Numbered from the stretch's first letter, positions 9,596-18,747 are shown. The stretch: DNA of 64,000 nucleotides from Vibrio casei (GCF_002218025.2 NZ_AP018680.1:1860001-1924000), one strand, 5' to 3'. Notes: a model not told the origin generated them from the letters alone. Made by a program: numbers and translations.

Positions 9596-10138
9596 CTAAA
9601 TTGAGTTACATACTTTCTCAATTAAATCTATTTGAAACCCCATTTGAGTCATTAACTGCTGCACCATTTGACGTTTGCGATTGGTATTATTATTAGTAAT
9701 AACCCAAAACGGTGTGTTTGGGATAGAACGAGGCTTGGTTGTTTTACCGCTAGCCAACAAAGTTTCTTCATTATCAGCAAAGTAAACACGTGTACGGCCT
9801 TTCACTTTTGCCGCTTCCGCAAAGCTGGATGCTTCAACGTGATACAGAGAAGATAAAATCAGCATAAAACGATCAATCGCTTTATCTTTCTCTGCGAACT
9901 CATCAGAGATAAGTAAAGATCGCATGACTTTCACGCCATCTTGTTTTTCTTGTTTAGCTGGATTAGCTGATTCCAGTGAATCAACGGCAACAGGCTTAGT
10001 CACTGTTCCATTTGCTTGTGATCCTTGCTGCTCACCGATTAAAAGTCGACGTAAAATATCCGAGGCGCTTTCACCAATATGCTGGGTTTGGCTCGCAATA
10101 TAACGATAAAGTTCTTCATCTACTTCAATGGTTTTCAT
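9596..10138 (-). CDS. seqA: replication initiation negative modulator SeqA
   Basis: Binds hemimethylated GATC pairs, sequesters oriC and organises new DNA (180 aa; E. coli 181). The N-terminal ribbon-helix-helix multimerisation domain reads MKTIEVDEELYRYIAS (1-35). A variable linker covers about 36-65, and the DNA-binding domain ends with PFWVITNNNTNRKRQMVQQL, where the Asn residues contact methyl-A. It is expected in genera with Dam methylase. The gene starts with ATG 10138 and is followed by pgm. Confidence 0.96.
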   Translation of the reverse strand: MKTIEVDEELYRYIASQTQHIGESASDILRRLLIGEQQGSQANGTVTKPVAVDSLESANPAKQEKQDGVKVMRSLLISDEFAEKDKAIDRFMLILSSLYHVEASSFAEAAKVKGRTRVYFADNEETLLASGKTTKPRSIPNTPFWVITNNNTNRKRQMVQQLMTQMGFQIDLIEKVCNSI

Positions 10139-10309
10139 TGGCTTTTCACAATCTCAATCTGTTTAAACTCTGGAATGATTATACCTATAACTGACCGGAT
10201 ACTCTATGCTAATCGCTCGGTGTTAGTAATAAAAAAGATCGTTTTGATCACTGAATGTTTTATTTCTTCTTGTCACATTGTTGAATGTGCACAAATAAGC
10301 GCCAATAAA

Positions 10310-10341
10310 AAACCTCTATGAATTAATTTTCATAGAGGTTT
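10310..10341 (-). terminator. terminator of the tsdBA cytochrome operon
   Basis: Perfect 13-bp stem AAACCTCTATGAA / TTCATAGAGGTTT with a 6-nt loop, followed on the minus strand by TTTTTATTGG. It lies 20 bp beyond the tsdA stop. Confidence 0.85.
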
Positions 10342-10360
10342 GTCGTTTAAGTATTAGTGA

Positions 10361-11272
10361 TTAATATGCTTTAGAACCCAACACATGCTTATCCAATGCC
10401 GATGTCGTTCCGTAAAGTGAATCTTTGGCATGAAACTCTTTTGCGGTTTCTGCCACTGATTTACTAAAACGAGGATCTTGTGGCCGTTCATGGCTATTAA
10501 TGAAAACAGACACATCCCACGCTTGTTGATCCGTCAAGCTGTTGCTCTTACTTAATGGCATATTGGTTTTAATAAAGTTAGCCGCTGAACTGATTTGATG
10601 CATACCAGCCCCCCAGTTATAGCTATCTTTCCCCCAAAGCGGTGGGAACACGTAACGGTTATCCATTTTACGCCCTTCACCATTATCGCCATGGCAAAGC
10701 GCGCATTGGGTTGCATAGACAACTTCGCCACGAACAAAGTCAGGTTTAAGTTCCGGTTGTTCTAATTTAGGGAACCCACGACCGGCAATTTTCGCATTCA
10801 CCTTGGCATCGGTTGCTAGCCAATAAGAATAAGCGGTTAGGTCTAAAATCGTTTGGCTGACTGCTTCTGGCGGCTTACCATTCATTGAGTAAGCAAAGCA
10901 GCCTTGCAATCGGTCTTCGTAGGTATTCACTTTCTTGTTCTTACCACGATAAGCAGGATAAGAAACATAAGCACCCCACATAGGAGCAGAATTAGCTAGA
11001 CGACCGCCAGACAAATGACAGTTAGTACAATTTAAACCATTACCGACTTCACCTGATGCTTTCAGTTGCTGACTATTCATAAATATTGAATAACCACGTT
11101 TTACTGCTTCAGCAAAATGCTCTTCTGGCACATTTCCCCAATCGGGTACTTGGTGATATGCCTCACCTTGCGCAAGTGGCTTACCCGGATCAACACTACC
11201 CAGATCTTTGTGTCCGTCATTGGCAAAAGCCATCCCACTGAGTAGCGATAGGCTTAATAATAAGTATTTCAT
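10361..11272 (-). CDS. tsdA: dihaem c-type cytochrome, thiosulfate dehydrogenase / tetrathionate reductase family (TsdA-like)
   Basis: Periplasmic dihaem cytochrome (303 aa). The signal peptide MKYLLLSLSLLSGMAFA is followed by haem motifs CTNCH (Cys82-Cys85-His86) and CALCH (Cys190-Cys193-His194). Cys125 in RLQGCFAYSMNGK sits where TsdA enzymes have the unusual Cys axial ligand of the active haem. PPLWGKDSYNWGAGM and NMP near 238 also match the family. TsdA enzymes join two thiosulfates to tetrathionate, and some run mainly in reverse as tetrathionate reductases; the direction cannot be read from sequence. It is second in an operon, 8 bp after a monohaem cytochrome gene. Confidence 0.8.
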   Translation of the reverse strand: MKYLLLSLSLLSGMAFANDGHKDLGSVDPGKPLAQGEAYHQVPDWGNVPEEHFAEAVKRGYSIFMNSQQLKASGEVGNGLNCTNCHLSGGRLANSAPMWGAYVSYPAYRGKNKKVNTYEDRLQGCFAYSMNGKPPEAVSQTILDLTAYSYWLATDAKVNAKIAGRGFPKLEQPELKPDFVRGEVVYATQCALCHGDNGEGRKMDNRYVFPPLWGKDSYNWGAGMHQISSAANFIKTNMPLSKSNSLTDQQAWDVSVFINSHERPQDPRFSKSVAETAKEFHAKDSLYGTTSALDKHVLGSKAY

Positions 11273-11280
11273 TTTTTCAC

Positions 11281-11631
11281 CTACGCAGTTTTCTGCGCAA
11301 CCGGTGTCCCTAACGAGGCAAAATAGTCCGAAACCGCTTTGATTTCTTCATCGCTTAGAGATTTGGCAATTGGCCCCATAATCGCCATTGCACCAGCAGG
11401 TCTTGTATCTTCTTTCCACGATTTCATTTGGTTAACTAAATAAGCCGCATTTTGTCCAGCCAAACGAGGAATACCCGGCTTAACGCCTACTCCACTAGGG
11501 CCATGACAAGCAACGCAAGACGGTACATTGACTTCCATTTTCCCACTATAGGCAATTTTTTCACCTAATTGCATATCCCCTGGCCACTTATCACCACGCC
11601 ACTGCAGTTTAAAGGTCATCGCATCAGGCAC
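11281..11631 (-). CDS. monohaem cytochrome c, TsdB-like partner; signal peptide missing
   Basis: Class I cytochrome c domain (116 aa) with CVACH (Cys39-Cys42-His43) and a plausible Met ligand in AGAMAIMGP. Its place directly before tsdA fits TsdB, the electron-transfer partner. The frame opens only at GTG 11631, right after an in-frame TAA, and begins PDAMTFKLQWRGDKW, where exported homologues should have a signal peptide. In another frame, ATG 11647 gives MWLLKCA and then TGA at 11624, preceded by hydrophobic codons, so a small indel may have removed the leader. Without export, haem attachment would fail. Treat it as a possible pseudogene. Confidence 0.65.
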   Translation of the reverse strand: MPDAMTFKLQWRGDKWPGDMQLGEKIAYSGKMEVNVPSCVACHGPSGVGVKPGIPRLAGQNAAYLVNQMKSWKEDTRPAGAMAIMGPIAKSLSDEEIKAVSDYFASLGTPVAQKTA

Positions 11632-11735
11632 ACTTTAACAACCACATCAGTATTAAGTTTTGAAAGATTAAATGATTACTTTCTCATTATGGCTGTATTA
11701 TGATGCTAATTTGTACTTTCGGCTACAGGATTATC

Positions 11736-12506
11736 ATGAATTACCAACAGCTTAACCATACAATTCAAGGTCAAGGCCCAGCAATCCTACTGATTCATGG
11801 CCTTTTTGGCAGTTTAAGCAATCTAGGCTTATTAGCGAGAGATTTAGTTCAAGACCATACGGTAATTAGTGTGGATCTACGCAACCATGGGCATTCTTTT
11901 CATAGTGATGCTATGAACTATCCTGCCATGGCAGAAGATCTCAACCATCTGCTCATTGATTTAAATATCTCATCTGCAATAGTTATTGGCCACTCCATGG
12001 GCGGAAAAGCGGCGATGGCTCTTTGCAATATTGCCTCTGACAAAGTCAGTAAACTCATCGTATTAGATATGGCGCCAGTCGCCTATCAACAAAGACGCCA
12101 TGATAATGTTTTTTCAGGTTTAAAAGCCGTTATCAACGAAAAACCTCAAAGCCGCAAACAAGCCTTAGACTGTTTGGCACAACATATTGAAATAGATGGT
12201 GTGCGCCAGTTCCTAGCTAAATCGTTACACAATAAAGATGGATACTTACAGTGGTTGTTTAATGTTGAGGGGATCATTAATAATTATCAGCACATTCAAG
12301 ACTGGGCCGATATATCCCCTTTCAACGGCGAAACTTTATTTTTAAAAGGTGCTGATTCTGACTACTTAATGCCAGAACACCAAGCTGCTATTCAAAAACA
12401 GTTCCCAAACAGTAAAGCCCATATCATTACCAATACCGGTCACTGGCTACATGCAGAAAAGCCAATTGAGGTATTGCGCTCTATTCGCCGATTCATTAAG
12501 AAATAA
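11736..12506 (+). CDS. ybfF: alpha/beta-hydrolase, acyl-CoA esterase YbfF
   Basis: Cytoplasmic alpha/beta-hydrolase (256 aa from the chosen start; E. coli 254) that hydrolyses acyl-CoA and other short esters in vitro. HGLFGSLSNLG forms the oxyanion region, Ser87 in GHSMGGK is the nucleophile, and TGHWLHAEKP holds the catalytic His. VDLRNHGHS and MNYPAMAEDL are strongly YbfF-like. ATG 11736 (MNYQQLNHTI) has AGGA six bases upstream and fits the family better than the upstream in-frame ATG at 11700. It is divergent from the tsd genes across about 100 bp. In E. coli ybfF is the neighbour of seqA. Confidence 0.92.
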   Translation: MNYQQLNHTIQGQGPAILLIHGLFGSLSNLGLLARDLVQDHTVISVDLRNHGHSFHSDAMNYPAMAEDLNHLLIDLNISSAIVIGHSMGGKAAMALCNIASDKVSKLIVLDMAPVAYQQRRHDNVFSGLKAVINEKPQSRKQALDCLAQHIEIDGVRQFLAKSLHNKDGYLQWLFNVEGIINNYQHIQDWADISPFNGETLFLKGADSDYLMPEHQAAIQKQFPNSKAHIITNTGHWLHAEKPIEVLRSIRRFIKK

Positions 12507-12600
12507 TTCGCATTTCACTTATTCGGCGGACTACTTCGCATTAACTTTCAATTGTATTAATGCTATAGTTCGGGAATAAAAAACAACGGTGATCAAACGC

Positions 12601-12822
12601 ATGCTTTACGAACATATCAATACCATAGAATCTCTAGGCTTAGATCTGTTTTTTGCATCGTTATTTTTATTGATTGGTTTAGCCATCAAAGATGTTTTAA
12701 AACAAGGTAATGTCCCGGTGTTTGGCCGTCGTATTGTATGGCTTGTTCTATTTTTAGGTTGCGCGGGCTTTATCGCCAAAGGGTTAATCCAAATGAGCTG
12801 GGAAGGCACTGGCTTAGGCTAA
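12601..12822 (+). CDS. DUF2788 family small membrane protein
   Basis: A 73-residue protein with two predicted membrane helices (about 14-32 and 45-63) joined by a short basic loop (KDVLKQGNVPVFGRR). I recognise DUF2788, found just upstream of fldA in Vibrio genomes; function unknown. I choose ATG 12601, which has GGTGA eight bases upstream, over the in-frame GTG at 12589, which has no ribosome site. A -10-like TATAGT lies near 12563. It sits 80 bp upstream of fldA and could be co-transcribed. Confidence 0.75.
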   Translation: MLYEHINTIESLGLDLFFASLFLLIGLAIKDVLKQGNVPVFGRRIVWLVLFLGCAGFIAKGLIQMSWEGTGLG

Positions 12823-12902
12823 CCATCGTACAATCGTAACGAATTCTTTTTAATTAGATTGATACCGGCGTTTCCGGTAATAGATAAATAGGTAATATTT
12901 CT

Positions 12903-13430
12903 ATGGCAAGTGTAGGACTCTTCTTTGGTAGCGACACAGGTAACACTGAAGCGGTTGCTAAAATGATACAAAAAGAACTTGGCAAACAACTTGTGCACGT
13001 ACAAGACATTGCGAAGAGCAGCAAGGAAGATATTGATAATTTTGATCTATTACTGCTTGGCATTCCAACTTGGTACTACGGTGAGTCTCAATGTGACTGG
13101 GATGACTTTTTCCCTGAGCTTGAAGCAATAGACTTCTCAACTAAACTCGTTGCTATTTTTGGTTGTGGTGACCAAGAAGATTATGCTGAGTACTTCTGTG
13201 ATGCTATGGGAACGGTACGTGACATCGTTGAAGCTAAAGGTGGAACAATCATCGGTTACTGGCCGACTGAAGGTTATGAATTTGAAGCATCAAAAGCACT
13301 TGTCGACGATAATAGCTTCATTGGCCTTTGCATTGATGAGGATCGCCAACCAGAATTAACTGATGAACGCGTAAAAACGTGGTCAAAACAGATTTATGAT
13401 GAAATGTGTTTAGCAGAGCTTGCTGATTAA
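12903..13430 (+). CDS. fldA: flavodoxin 1
   Basis: FMN-containing electron carrier (175 aa; E. coli 176) for enzymes such as MetH, IspG/IspH and pyruvate formate-lyase activase. The FMN phosphate loop GSDTGNTEAVAKMIQ is at 9-23. The isoalloxazine-stacking PTWYYGE and GCGDQEDYAEYF loops are present, with the long-chain insert. It is followed by fur, the conserved fldA-fur arrangement. Nothing odd. Confidence 0.96.
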   Translation: MASVGLFFGSDTGNTEAVAKMIQKELGKQLVHVQDIAKSSKEDIDNFDLLLLGIPTWYYGESQCDWDDFFPELEAIDFSTKLVAIFGCGDQEDYAEYFCDAMGTVRDIVEAKGGTIIGYWPTEGYEFEASKALVDDNSFIGLCIDEDRQPELTDERVKTWSKQIYDEMCLAELAD

Positions 13431-13676
13431 TAGGTTAACTGTGATTTACAAAGACATCTCAGATGTACGCGATTTTTGTTATCACAAGTCTAATGCTATA
13501 GTCACTTTAGTACTAATGAACATATCTGAAGAATAGCGAATACTTTCAGATAAGCTCAACCACTAGCATCGTTATCAACATGTTAATCTGCTAGAAAATA
13601 ATTATTACGATTGGTATTCATACAATCATGTTATTCACGCCTTCTGTTACAAAACGGAATATCACAGGAAAGTAAA

Positions 13677-14123
13677 ATGCCAGATAACAACCAAGCTCTA
13701 AAGGAAGCAGGCCTAAAAGTCACCTTACCTCGACTCAAAATTCTAGAGGTGCTACAAACACCTGACTGCCAACATATCAGTGCTGAAGACTTATATAAAA
13801 AGCTGATCGATCTTGGTGAAGAAATTGGCCTTGCGACTGTTTATCGTGTTTTAAACCAATTTGATGATGCAGGTATAGTCACTCGACATCATTTTGAAGG
13901 TGGTAAATCTGTTTTTGAGCTATCCACTCAGCATCATCATGACCATCTAGTATGTTTGGATTGTGGTGAGGTAATTGAATTTACCGATGATCTTATTGAA
14001 GAACGCCAAAAAGAAATTGCCGCAAAATATAATGTAGTACTGACGAACCACAGCCTCTATTTATATGGTCGTTGTGCGGATGGCAATTGTAAAACTGAAA
14101 CTAACGCACATAAAACAAAGTAA
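13677..14123 (+). CDS. fur: ferric uptake regulator
   Basis: Iron-responsive dimeric repressor (148 aa). The N-terminal winged helix (1-85) has LKVTLPRLKILEVLQ and the recognition helix GLATVYRVLNQFDDAG. Metal sites include HHFEGGKSVFEL and HHHDHLVCLDCG, with a second Cys pair near the C-terminus (CADGNC). An in-frame ATG-type start at 13611 would add 22 residues without family support; ATG 13677 follows CAGGAAAG. The upstream AT-rich stretch 13596-13620 resembles a Fur box only weakly. Confidence 0.96.
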   Translation: MPDNNQALKEAGLKVTLPRLKILEVLQTPDCQHISAEDLYKKLIDLGEEIGLATVYRVLNQFDDAGIVTRHHFEGGKSVFELSTQHHHDHLVCLDCGEVIEFTDDLIEERQKEIAAKYNVVLTNHSLYLYGRCADGNCKTETNAHKTK

Positions 14124-14165
14124 GCCTTAGTTATCCTAGTTACACAGTGACCAATAACGCTACAT

Positions 14166-14200
14166 AAAAAACGCATCTTATTCATTAAGATGCGTTTTTT
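14166..14200. terminator. bidirectional terminator between fur and glnS
   Basis: A perfect 15-bp stem (AAAAAACGCATCTTA and its complement) with a 5-nt loop and a T run on each strand. It serves the convergent fur and glnS genes. Confidence 0.92.
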
Positions 14201-14278
14201 ATTTTACTCATTCTTGTCAAGACATCCTCAACATCCATTATAGGAAAGAGCAAGCCTTCCCTACATAATGATTAATAA

Positions 14279-15943
14279 TTATTGAACCTCAATCTTTGCC
14301 CAAGTATCACGTAAACCGACGGTACGATTAAAAACTAAAGCTTGTGGTGATGAATCTTTTGAATCAATACAGAAATAACCAGTACGTTCAAATTGAATCC
14401 CTACACCAGCTTTAGCACTAATCAAACTTGGTTCAACAAACGCCTTTTTCACCATTAGTGAATCAGGGTTAATGGTTGCCGCAAAGTCGTCAGCAGCTCC
14501 GGGATTTGGCACCGTAAATAAACGATCATACAAGCGGACATCTGCTGCCAAACCTTTTTCAGCTGAAACCCAATGGATAACACCTTTTACTTTACGGCCA
14601 TCGCTTGGGTTTTTACCCAAAGTTTCTGGATCGTAAGTACAGTAAATCGTCGTTACGTTACCTTGCTCATCTTTTTCAATACGATTCGCTTGAATCACGT
14701 AAGCACCACGTAGACGAACTTCTTTACCAAGAACTAAGCGTTTGTATTTTTTGTTAGCTTCTTCACGGAAATCATCCGCTTCAATCCACACTTCGCGTGT
14801 AAAAGGAACCTCACGACTGCCCATTTCAGGCTTATTCGGGTGATTCGCGAGCGTCAATACTTCTTCACTTTCAAAGTTTTCAATCACTACTTTAACCGGA
14901 TCGAGTACCGCCATCGCACGCGGTGCATTTTCATTTAGGTCTTCACGAATACATGCTTCAAGTGAGCTAAACTCAATCATGTTGTCTTGCTTAGTGACAC
15001 CAATGCGTGAACAAAACTCACGAATAGAACCCGGAGTAAAGCCACGACGACGTAAACCAGAAATCGTTGGCATACGAGGGTCATCCCAACCATTCACTAA
15101 TTTTTCAGTGACTAATTGGTTTAGTTTACGCTTAGACATCACCGTATATTCTAAGTTTAAACGGCTAAATTCGTACTGATGAGGCCGAGTATCAATCGTA
15201 ATATTTTCTAAAACCCAGTCATATAAACGACGGTTATCTTGAAACTCCAGCGTACATAGTGAGTGAGTAATACCTTCTAACGCATCGGAAATACAGTGGG
15301 TGAAGTCATACATTGGGTAAATGCACCACTTATCCCCTGTTTGATGGTGATTGATAAAACGCACACGATAAAGCACGGGATCGCGCATAACGATAAACGA
15401 AGATGCCATATCGATCTTAGCACGTAAGCAAGCCTTACCTTCTTCAAAGCCACCGTTACGCATTTTTTCAAATAACACTAAGTTTTCTTCAACGCTGCGG
15501 TCGCGGTATGGACTATTTTTTCCAGGCTCTTTTAACGTGCCACGGTATTCACGAATTTCATCAGGAGTCAGCTCATCAACATAAGCTAAGCCTTTTTCAA
15601 TCAACTCTACAGCGTAACCATATAGCGCATCAAAATAGTTAGATGAATAGCAAATCTCGCCATCCCAATTAAAGCCTAACCAATTCACGTCTTGCTTGAT
15701 TGATTCAACGTATTCAATGTCTTCTTTCGCTGGGTTAGTATCATCAAAGCGAAGGTTACACTGACCCTGATAATCTTGAGCCAAACCAAAGTTTAAGCAA
15801 ATAGATTTAGCATGGCCAATATGTAAATAGCCATTCGGTTCAGGTGGGAAACGTGTATGAATCCTAGTGTGTTTTCCATCAGCTAAATCCTTGTCAATAA
15901 TTTGACGGATAAAATTAGATGGACGAGCCTCAACTTCACTCAT
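14279..15943 (-). CDS. glnS: glutaminyl-tRNA synthetase
   Basis: Class I synthetase charging tRNA-Gln (554 aa, the same as E. coli). The HIGH motif is at 41-44 ([10 protein letters not shown]). The KMSKS equivalent is [11 protein letters not shown], and [12 protein letters not shown] marks the ATP site. The anticodon-binding beta-barrels fill the C-terminal third. The open frame continues 26 codons upstream, but ATG 15943 ([15 protein letters not shown]) matches the family start. It is transcribed towards fur. Confidence 0.97.
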   Translation of the reverse strand: MSEVEARPSNFIRQIIDKDLADGKHTRIHTRFPPEPNGYLHIGHAKSICLNFGLAQDYQGQCNLRFDDTNPAKEDIEYVESIKQDVNWLGFNWDGEICYSSNYFDALYGYAVELIEKGLAYVDELTPDEIREYRGTLKEPGKNSPYRDRSVEENLVLFEKMRNGGFEEGKACLRAKIDMASSFIVMRDPVLYRVRFINHHQTGDKWCIYPMYDFTHCISDALEGITHSLCTLEFQDNRRLYDWVLENITIDTRPHQYEFSRLNLEYTVMSKRKLNQLVTEKLVNGWDDPRMPTISGLRRRGFTPGSIREFCSRIGVTKQDNMIEFSSLEACIREDLNENAPRAMAVLDPVKVVIENFESEEVLTLANHPNKPEMGSREVPFTREVWIEADDFREEANKKYKRLVLGKEVRLRGAYVIQANRIEKDEQGNVTTIYCTYDPETLGKNPSDGRKVKGVIHWVSAEKGLAADVRLYDRLFTVPNPGAADDFAATINPDSLMVKKAFVEPSLISAKAGVGIQFERTGYFCIDSKDSSPQALVFNRTVGLRDTWAKIEVQ

Positions 15944-16091
15944 CGACAGTACCTCAGTAAAATAATAGAGCCTTAAATAATTATGGCTAATGATCCACAA
16001 TTCTAGCCTGATACACAACAATAACTGATATTTTCTTTGCTAATTGAACAAAAACCCAGTCAAACGGCAAAAAATAATGGTAAGTGTACAA

Positions 16092-16116
16092 AAAAGCCTC
16101 GATAAACGAGGCTTTT
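16092..16116 (-). terminator. terminator after nagE
   Basis: Perfect 10-bp stem AAAAGCCTCG / CGAGGCTTTT with a 5-nt loop, followed on the minus strand by TTTTTTG. It lies between nagE and the glnS promoter region. Confidence 0.88.
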
Positions 16117-16139
16117 GAATGATGGTAACAGAATAATGA

Positions 16140-17633
16140 TTAAGGAAGCATCACACTTTCTAAATCTTCAGATTCTGGAACATTCTTCATTTCACCAGCA
16201 ATGATTTCAGCCAATGGTCCTAAAATAACCTGTAAATTATTTGTACCAAGTTTAATCACTCCCATCGCACCTAATGCTTTAAGCTGAGATTCATCAATCA
16301 CGCTCATATCATTTACAGATAAGCGTAAACGAGTAATACATGCATCAATACTCGATAAATTTTGATGACCACCTAAGGCTTTTAAATATTGGCGGGCAAG
16401 CTCAGAAGACTTCTCTGATCCCTTAACATTCGACTTAGATTCTACGTCATCATCTTCACGGCCAGGTGTCTTCAGATTGAACTTAGTAATCACTGTACGG
16501 AATACGAAGTAGTAGATGGCAAAGAATACAACACCTTGAAGTAACAACATGAACCAATTAACAGCAAGTGGGTTACGTGATGATAACACCATATCCACAA
16601 GACCGGCAGAGAAGCCGAAACCAGCTATCCAGTGCATAGATGCAGCAATGTAAACTGAAATACCCGTTAAGATTGCATGCAATAGATACAAAGGTGGAGC
16701 AAGGAACATGAATGAGAATTCTAGAGGCTCAGTAACACCAGTAAAGAATGAAGCGAAGCCAGCAGCAATCATAATAGAAGCGACTTTTTCTTTATTCTTA
16801 AGTTTTGCAGTATGGTAAATAGCTAGTGCTGCGCCAGGTAGGCCAAACATCATAATTGGGAAGAAGCCCGCTTGATACATGCCGGTTACGCCAGGAATAC
16901 CAGTGCCTTCTGCTATGGATTTAGCACCGCCTAAGAAATTAGGAATATCATTGATACCTGCAACATCAAACCAGAATACTGAGTTTAGTGCATGATGAAG
17001 CCCTACAGGAATCAATAAACGGTTGAAGAAAGCGTAGATACCAGCACCTGTTGCGCCTAGACCTTGGATTGATTCACCAAAGTGTACTAAGCCACCGTAT
17101 ACGATTGGCCATAAGTACATCAGAATAAAGGCAACAAAAATACCAGCAAAAGACGTTAAAATTGGGATTAAACGTTTACCTGAAAAGAAAGATAACGCTT
17201 TATGCAATTCAACATGAGAGAAACGGTTATAAATTTCAGCAGTTAGAATACCCATTAAGATACCAACAAACTGGTTATTAATTTTTGCAAATGCTGCAGG
17301 CACTTCACTCGGGTCAATCCCTTGAATTTGTGAAACGGCCCCTGGAGACAATAAAGTAATAACTACCGTATAACCAACGAAGCCTGCTAATGCTGCTGCA
17401 CCGTCTTTATCTTTCGACATACCATACGCAACACCAATTGCGAAAAGATATGACATATTGTCAATAATCGCTGCACCCGCTTTAATTAAAAACGCAGCTA
17501 AAGCACTGTTTGCTCCCCAACCATTAGGATCAATCCAGTAACCTATACCCATTAATATTGCCGCAGCAGGCAGAGTGGCAACTGGTACCATTAACGCCTT
17601 ACCGACTTTTTGGAAGTATCCTAAAATATTCAC
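16140..17633 (-). CDS. nagE: PTS N-acetylglucosamine transporter, IICB type (no IIA domain)
   Basis: Inner-membrane PTS permease (497 aa) importing and phosphorylating N-acetylglucosamine. The IIC domain (about 1-370, many helices, GYWIDPNGWG near the N-terminus, GVTEPLEFSFMF as the sugar-site region) is followed by a linker (about 385-415) and a IIB domain. The IIB domain carries phospho-Cys432 in SIDACITRLRLS. It stops near 497, whereas E. coli NagE (648 aa) carries a fused IIA. It must therefore be phosphorylated by a separate IIA, most likely Crr, encoded in this window. The start is GTG 17633 after AGGGGG. It is divergent from nagBAC with NagC-like operators between. Confidence 0.92.
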   Translation of the reverse strand: MNILGYFQKVGKALMVPVATLPAAAILMGIGYWIDPNGWGANSALAAFLIKAGAAIIDNMSYLFAIGVAYGMSKDKDGAAALAGFVGYTVVITLLSPGAVSQIQGIDPSEVPAAFAKINNQFVGILMGILTAEIYNRFSHVELHKALSFFSGKRLIPILTSFAGIFVAFILMYLWPIVYGGLVHFGESIQGLGATGAGIYAFFNRLLIPVGLHHALNSVFWFDVAGINDIPNFLGGAKSIAEGTGIPGVTGMYQAGFFPIMMFGLPGAALAIYHTAKLKNKEKVASIMIAAGFASFFTGVTEPLEFSFMFLAPPLYLLHAILTGISVYIAASMHWIAGFGFSAGLVDMVLSSRNPLAVNWFMLLLQGVVFFAIYYFVFRTVITKFNLKTPGREDDDVESKSNVKGSEKSSELARQYLKALGGHQNLSSIDACITRLRLSVNDMSVIDESQLKALGAMGVIKLGTNNLQVILGPLAEIIAGEMKNVPESEDLESVMLP

Positions 17634-17673
17634 CGTAATTCCCCCTATGGATTTTGTATGAATAGATACAAAC

Positions 17674-17694
17674 TTATTTTTATAAAAAAAATTA
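17674..17694. promoter_or_regulatory. NagC-like operator, nagE-proximal
   Basis: Imperfect dyad with arms TTATTTT and AAAATTA separated by 7 bp, preceded by AAC exactly as in the nagB-proximal site. It starts 41 bp upstream of the nagE start. One mismatch from perfect symmetry. Confidence 0.5.
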
Positions 17695-17749
17695 GTACAG
17701 GCACAGTCTATTTAATTAATTTTAGTCCGCAAATTAAAACCATAGTATT

Positions 17750-17765
17750 TGTGATCTTAATCAAG
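17750..17765 (+). promoter_or_regulatory. CRP-like site in the nagE-nagB interval
   Basis: TGTGATCTTAATCAAG: a perfect TGTGA half-site, a 6-bp spacer and a partly matching second half (TCAAG against TCACA). CRP-cAMP activation of the nag divergon is known in E. coli. Here the site lies between the two NagC-like operators. Confidence 0.45.
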
Positions 17766-17833
17766 AGATATTTGCCTATTTGCGTAATAGTTGTGAACAC
17801 ATTATCTTATTTGTACTAGATAGTTTCCAAAAC

Positions 17834-17854
17834 TTATTTTATCATGCAAAATAA
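17834..17854. promoter_or_regulatory. NagC-like operator, nagB-proximal
   Basis: Perfect dyad with arms TTATTTT and AAAATAA separated by 7 bp (ATCATGC), 53 bp upstream of nagB. It is A/T-rich with inverted symmetry, like known NagC sites. Its centre is 160 bp from the centre of the nagE-proximal copy, which would permit looping between the two. Confidence 0.55.
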
Positions 17855-17906
17855 TGAAAGTGACTTATCATATGAATTTTTAGTTTATGTCCAGTAGAGG
17901 TGCACT

Positions 17907-18707
17907 GTGAGATTAATTCCATTAAGTAATGCTAATGACGTAGGCCTCTGGTCTGCTCGCCATATAGTAAATAAAATCAACAAGTTCCAACCAAGCGAAG
18001 ATCGTCCATTTGTATTAGGATTACCAACGGGTGGCTCCCCGTTGAATACTTATAAGCAACTCATAAAACTTCATAACGCTGGCGAAGTAAGCTTTAAAAA
18101 CGTTGTGACATTTAACATGGATGAATATGTTGGACTAGATACTAACCATCCAGAATCATATCGTTCATTCATGTATGAAAACTTCTTTAACCATGTTGAT
18201 ATTCAGGAAAAAAATATCAACTTGTTAAATGGTAACACTGAAGATCATGATGCTGAATGTAAACGTTATGAAGATAAAATCAAATCTTATGGTCGTATCA
18301 ATCTTTTCATGGGTGGTGTAGGCAATGATGGTCATATAGCTTTTAACGAGCCTGCATCATCTTTATCATCACGTACTCGTATCAAAACCTTAACTGAAGA
18401 CACACGTATTGCGAATTCTCGATTTTTTAATGGGGATATCAGCTTAGTACCAAAATACTCACTTACTATCGGTGTCGGTACTTTATTAGATTCAGAAGAA
18501 GTAATGATCTTAATTACCGGCCACAATAAAGCACTTGCATTACAAGCAGCTGTTGAAGGTTCAGTAAACCATTTATGGACCGTTTCAGCACTTCAATTGC
18601 ATGCTAAATCTGTCATTGTATGTGATGAACCATCAACTCAAGAGCTTAAAGTTAAAACCGTTAAGTACTTCCGTGAGTTAGAAGCTGAAAACATCAAAAA
18701 TCTTTAA
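17907..18707 (+). CDS. nagB: glucosamine-6-phosphate deaminase
   Basis: Converts glucosamine 6-phosphate to fructose 6-phosphate and ammonia (266 aa, the same as E. coli). Asp72 lies in FNMDEYVGL and Asp141, His143 and Glu148 in [11 protein letters not shown], the catalytic set. The PTGGSP loop binds phosphate. The start is GTG 17907, with AGAGG upstream. The allosteric form known in E. coli is activated by GlcNAc-6-P. First gene of nagBAC, 40 bp before nagA. Confidence 0.97.
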   Translation: MRLIPLSNANDVGLWSARHIVNKINKFQPSEDRPFVLGLPTGGSPLNTYKQLIKLHNAGEVSFKNVVTFNMDEYVGLDTNHPESYRSFMYENFFNHVDIQEKNINLLNGNTEDHDAECKRYEDKIKSYGRINLFMGGVGNDGHIAFNEPASSLSSRTRIKTLTEDTRIANSRFFNGDISLVPKYSLTIGVGTLLDSEEVMILITGHNKALALQAAVEGSVNHLWTVSALQLHAKSVIVCDEPSTQELKVKTVKYFRELEAENIKNL

Positions 18708-18747
18708 TATAGCCAACATGAATTTTAAATAACAAAGGGTGTTATCT

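Noticed and set aside
13596..13620. Possible Fur box upstream of fur
   Set aside because: Only part of the 19-bp dyad can be matched in this AT-rich stretch; not distinguishable from background by eye.
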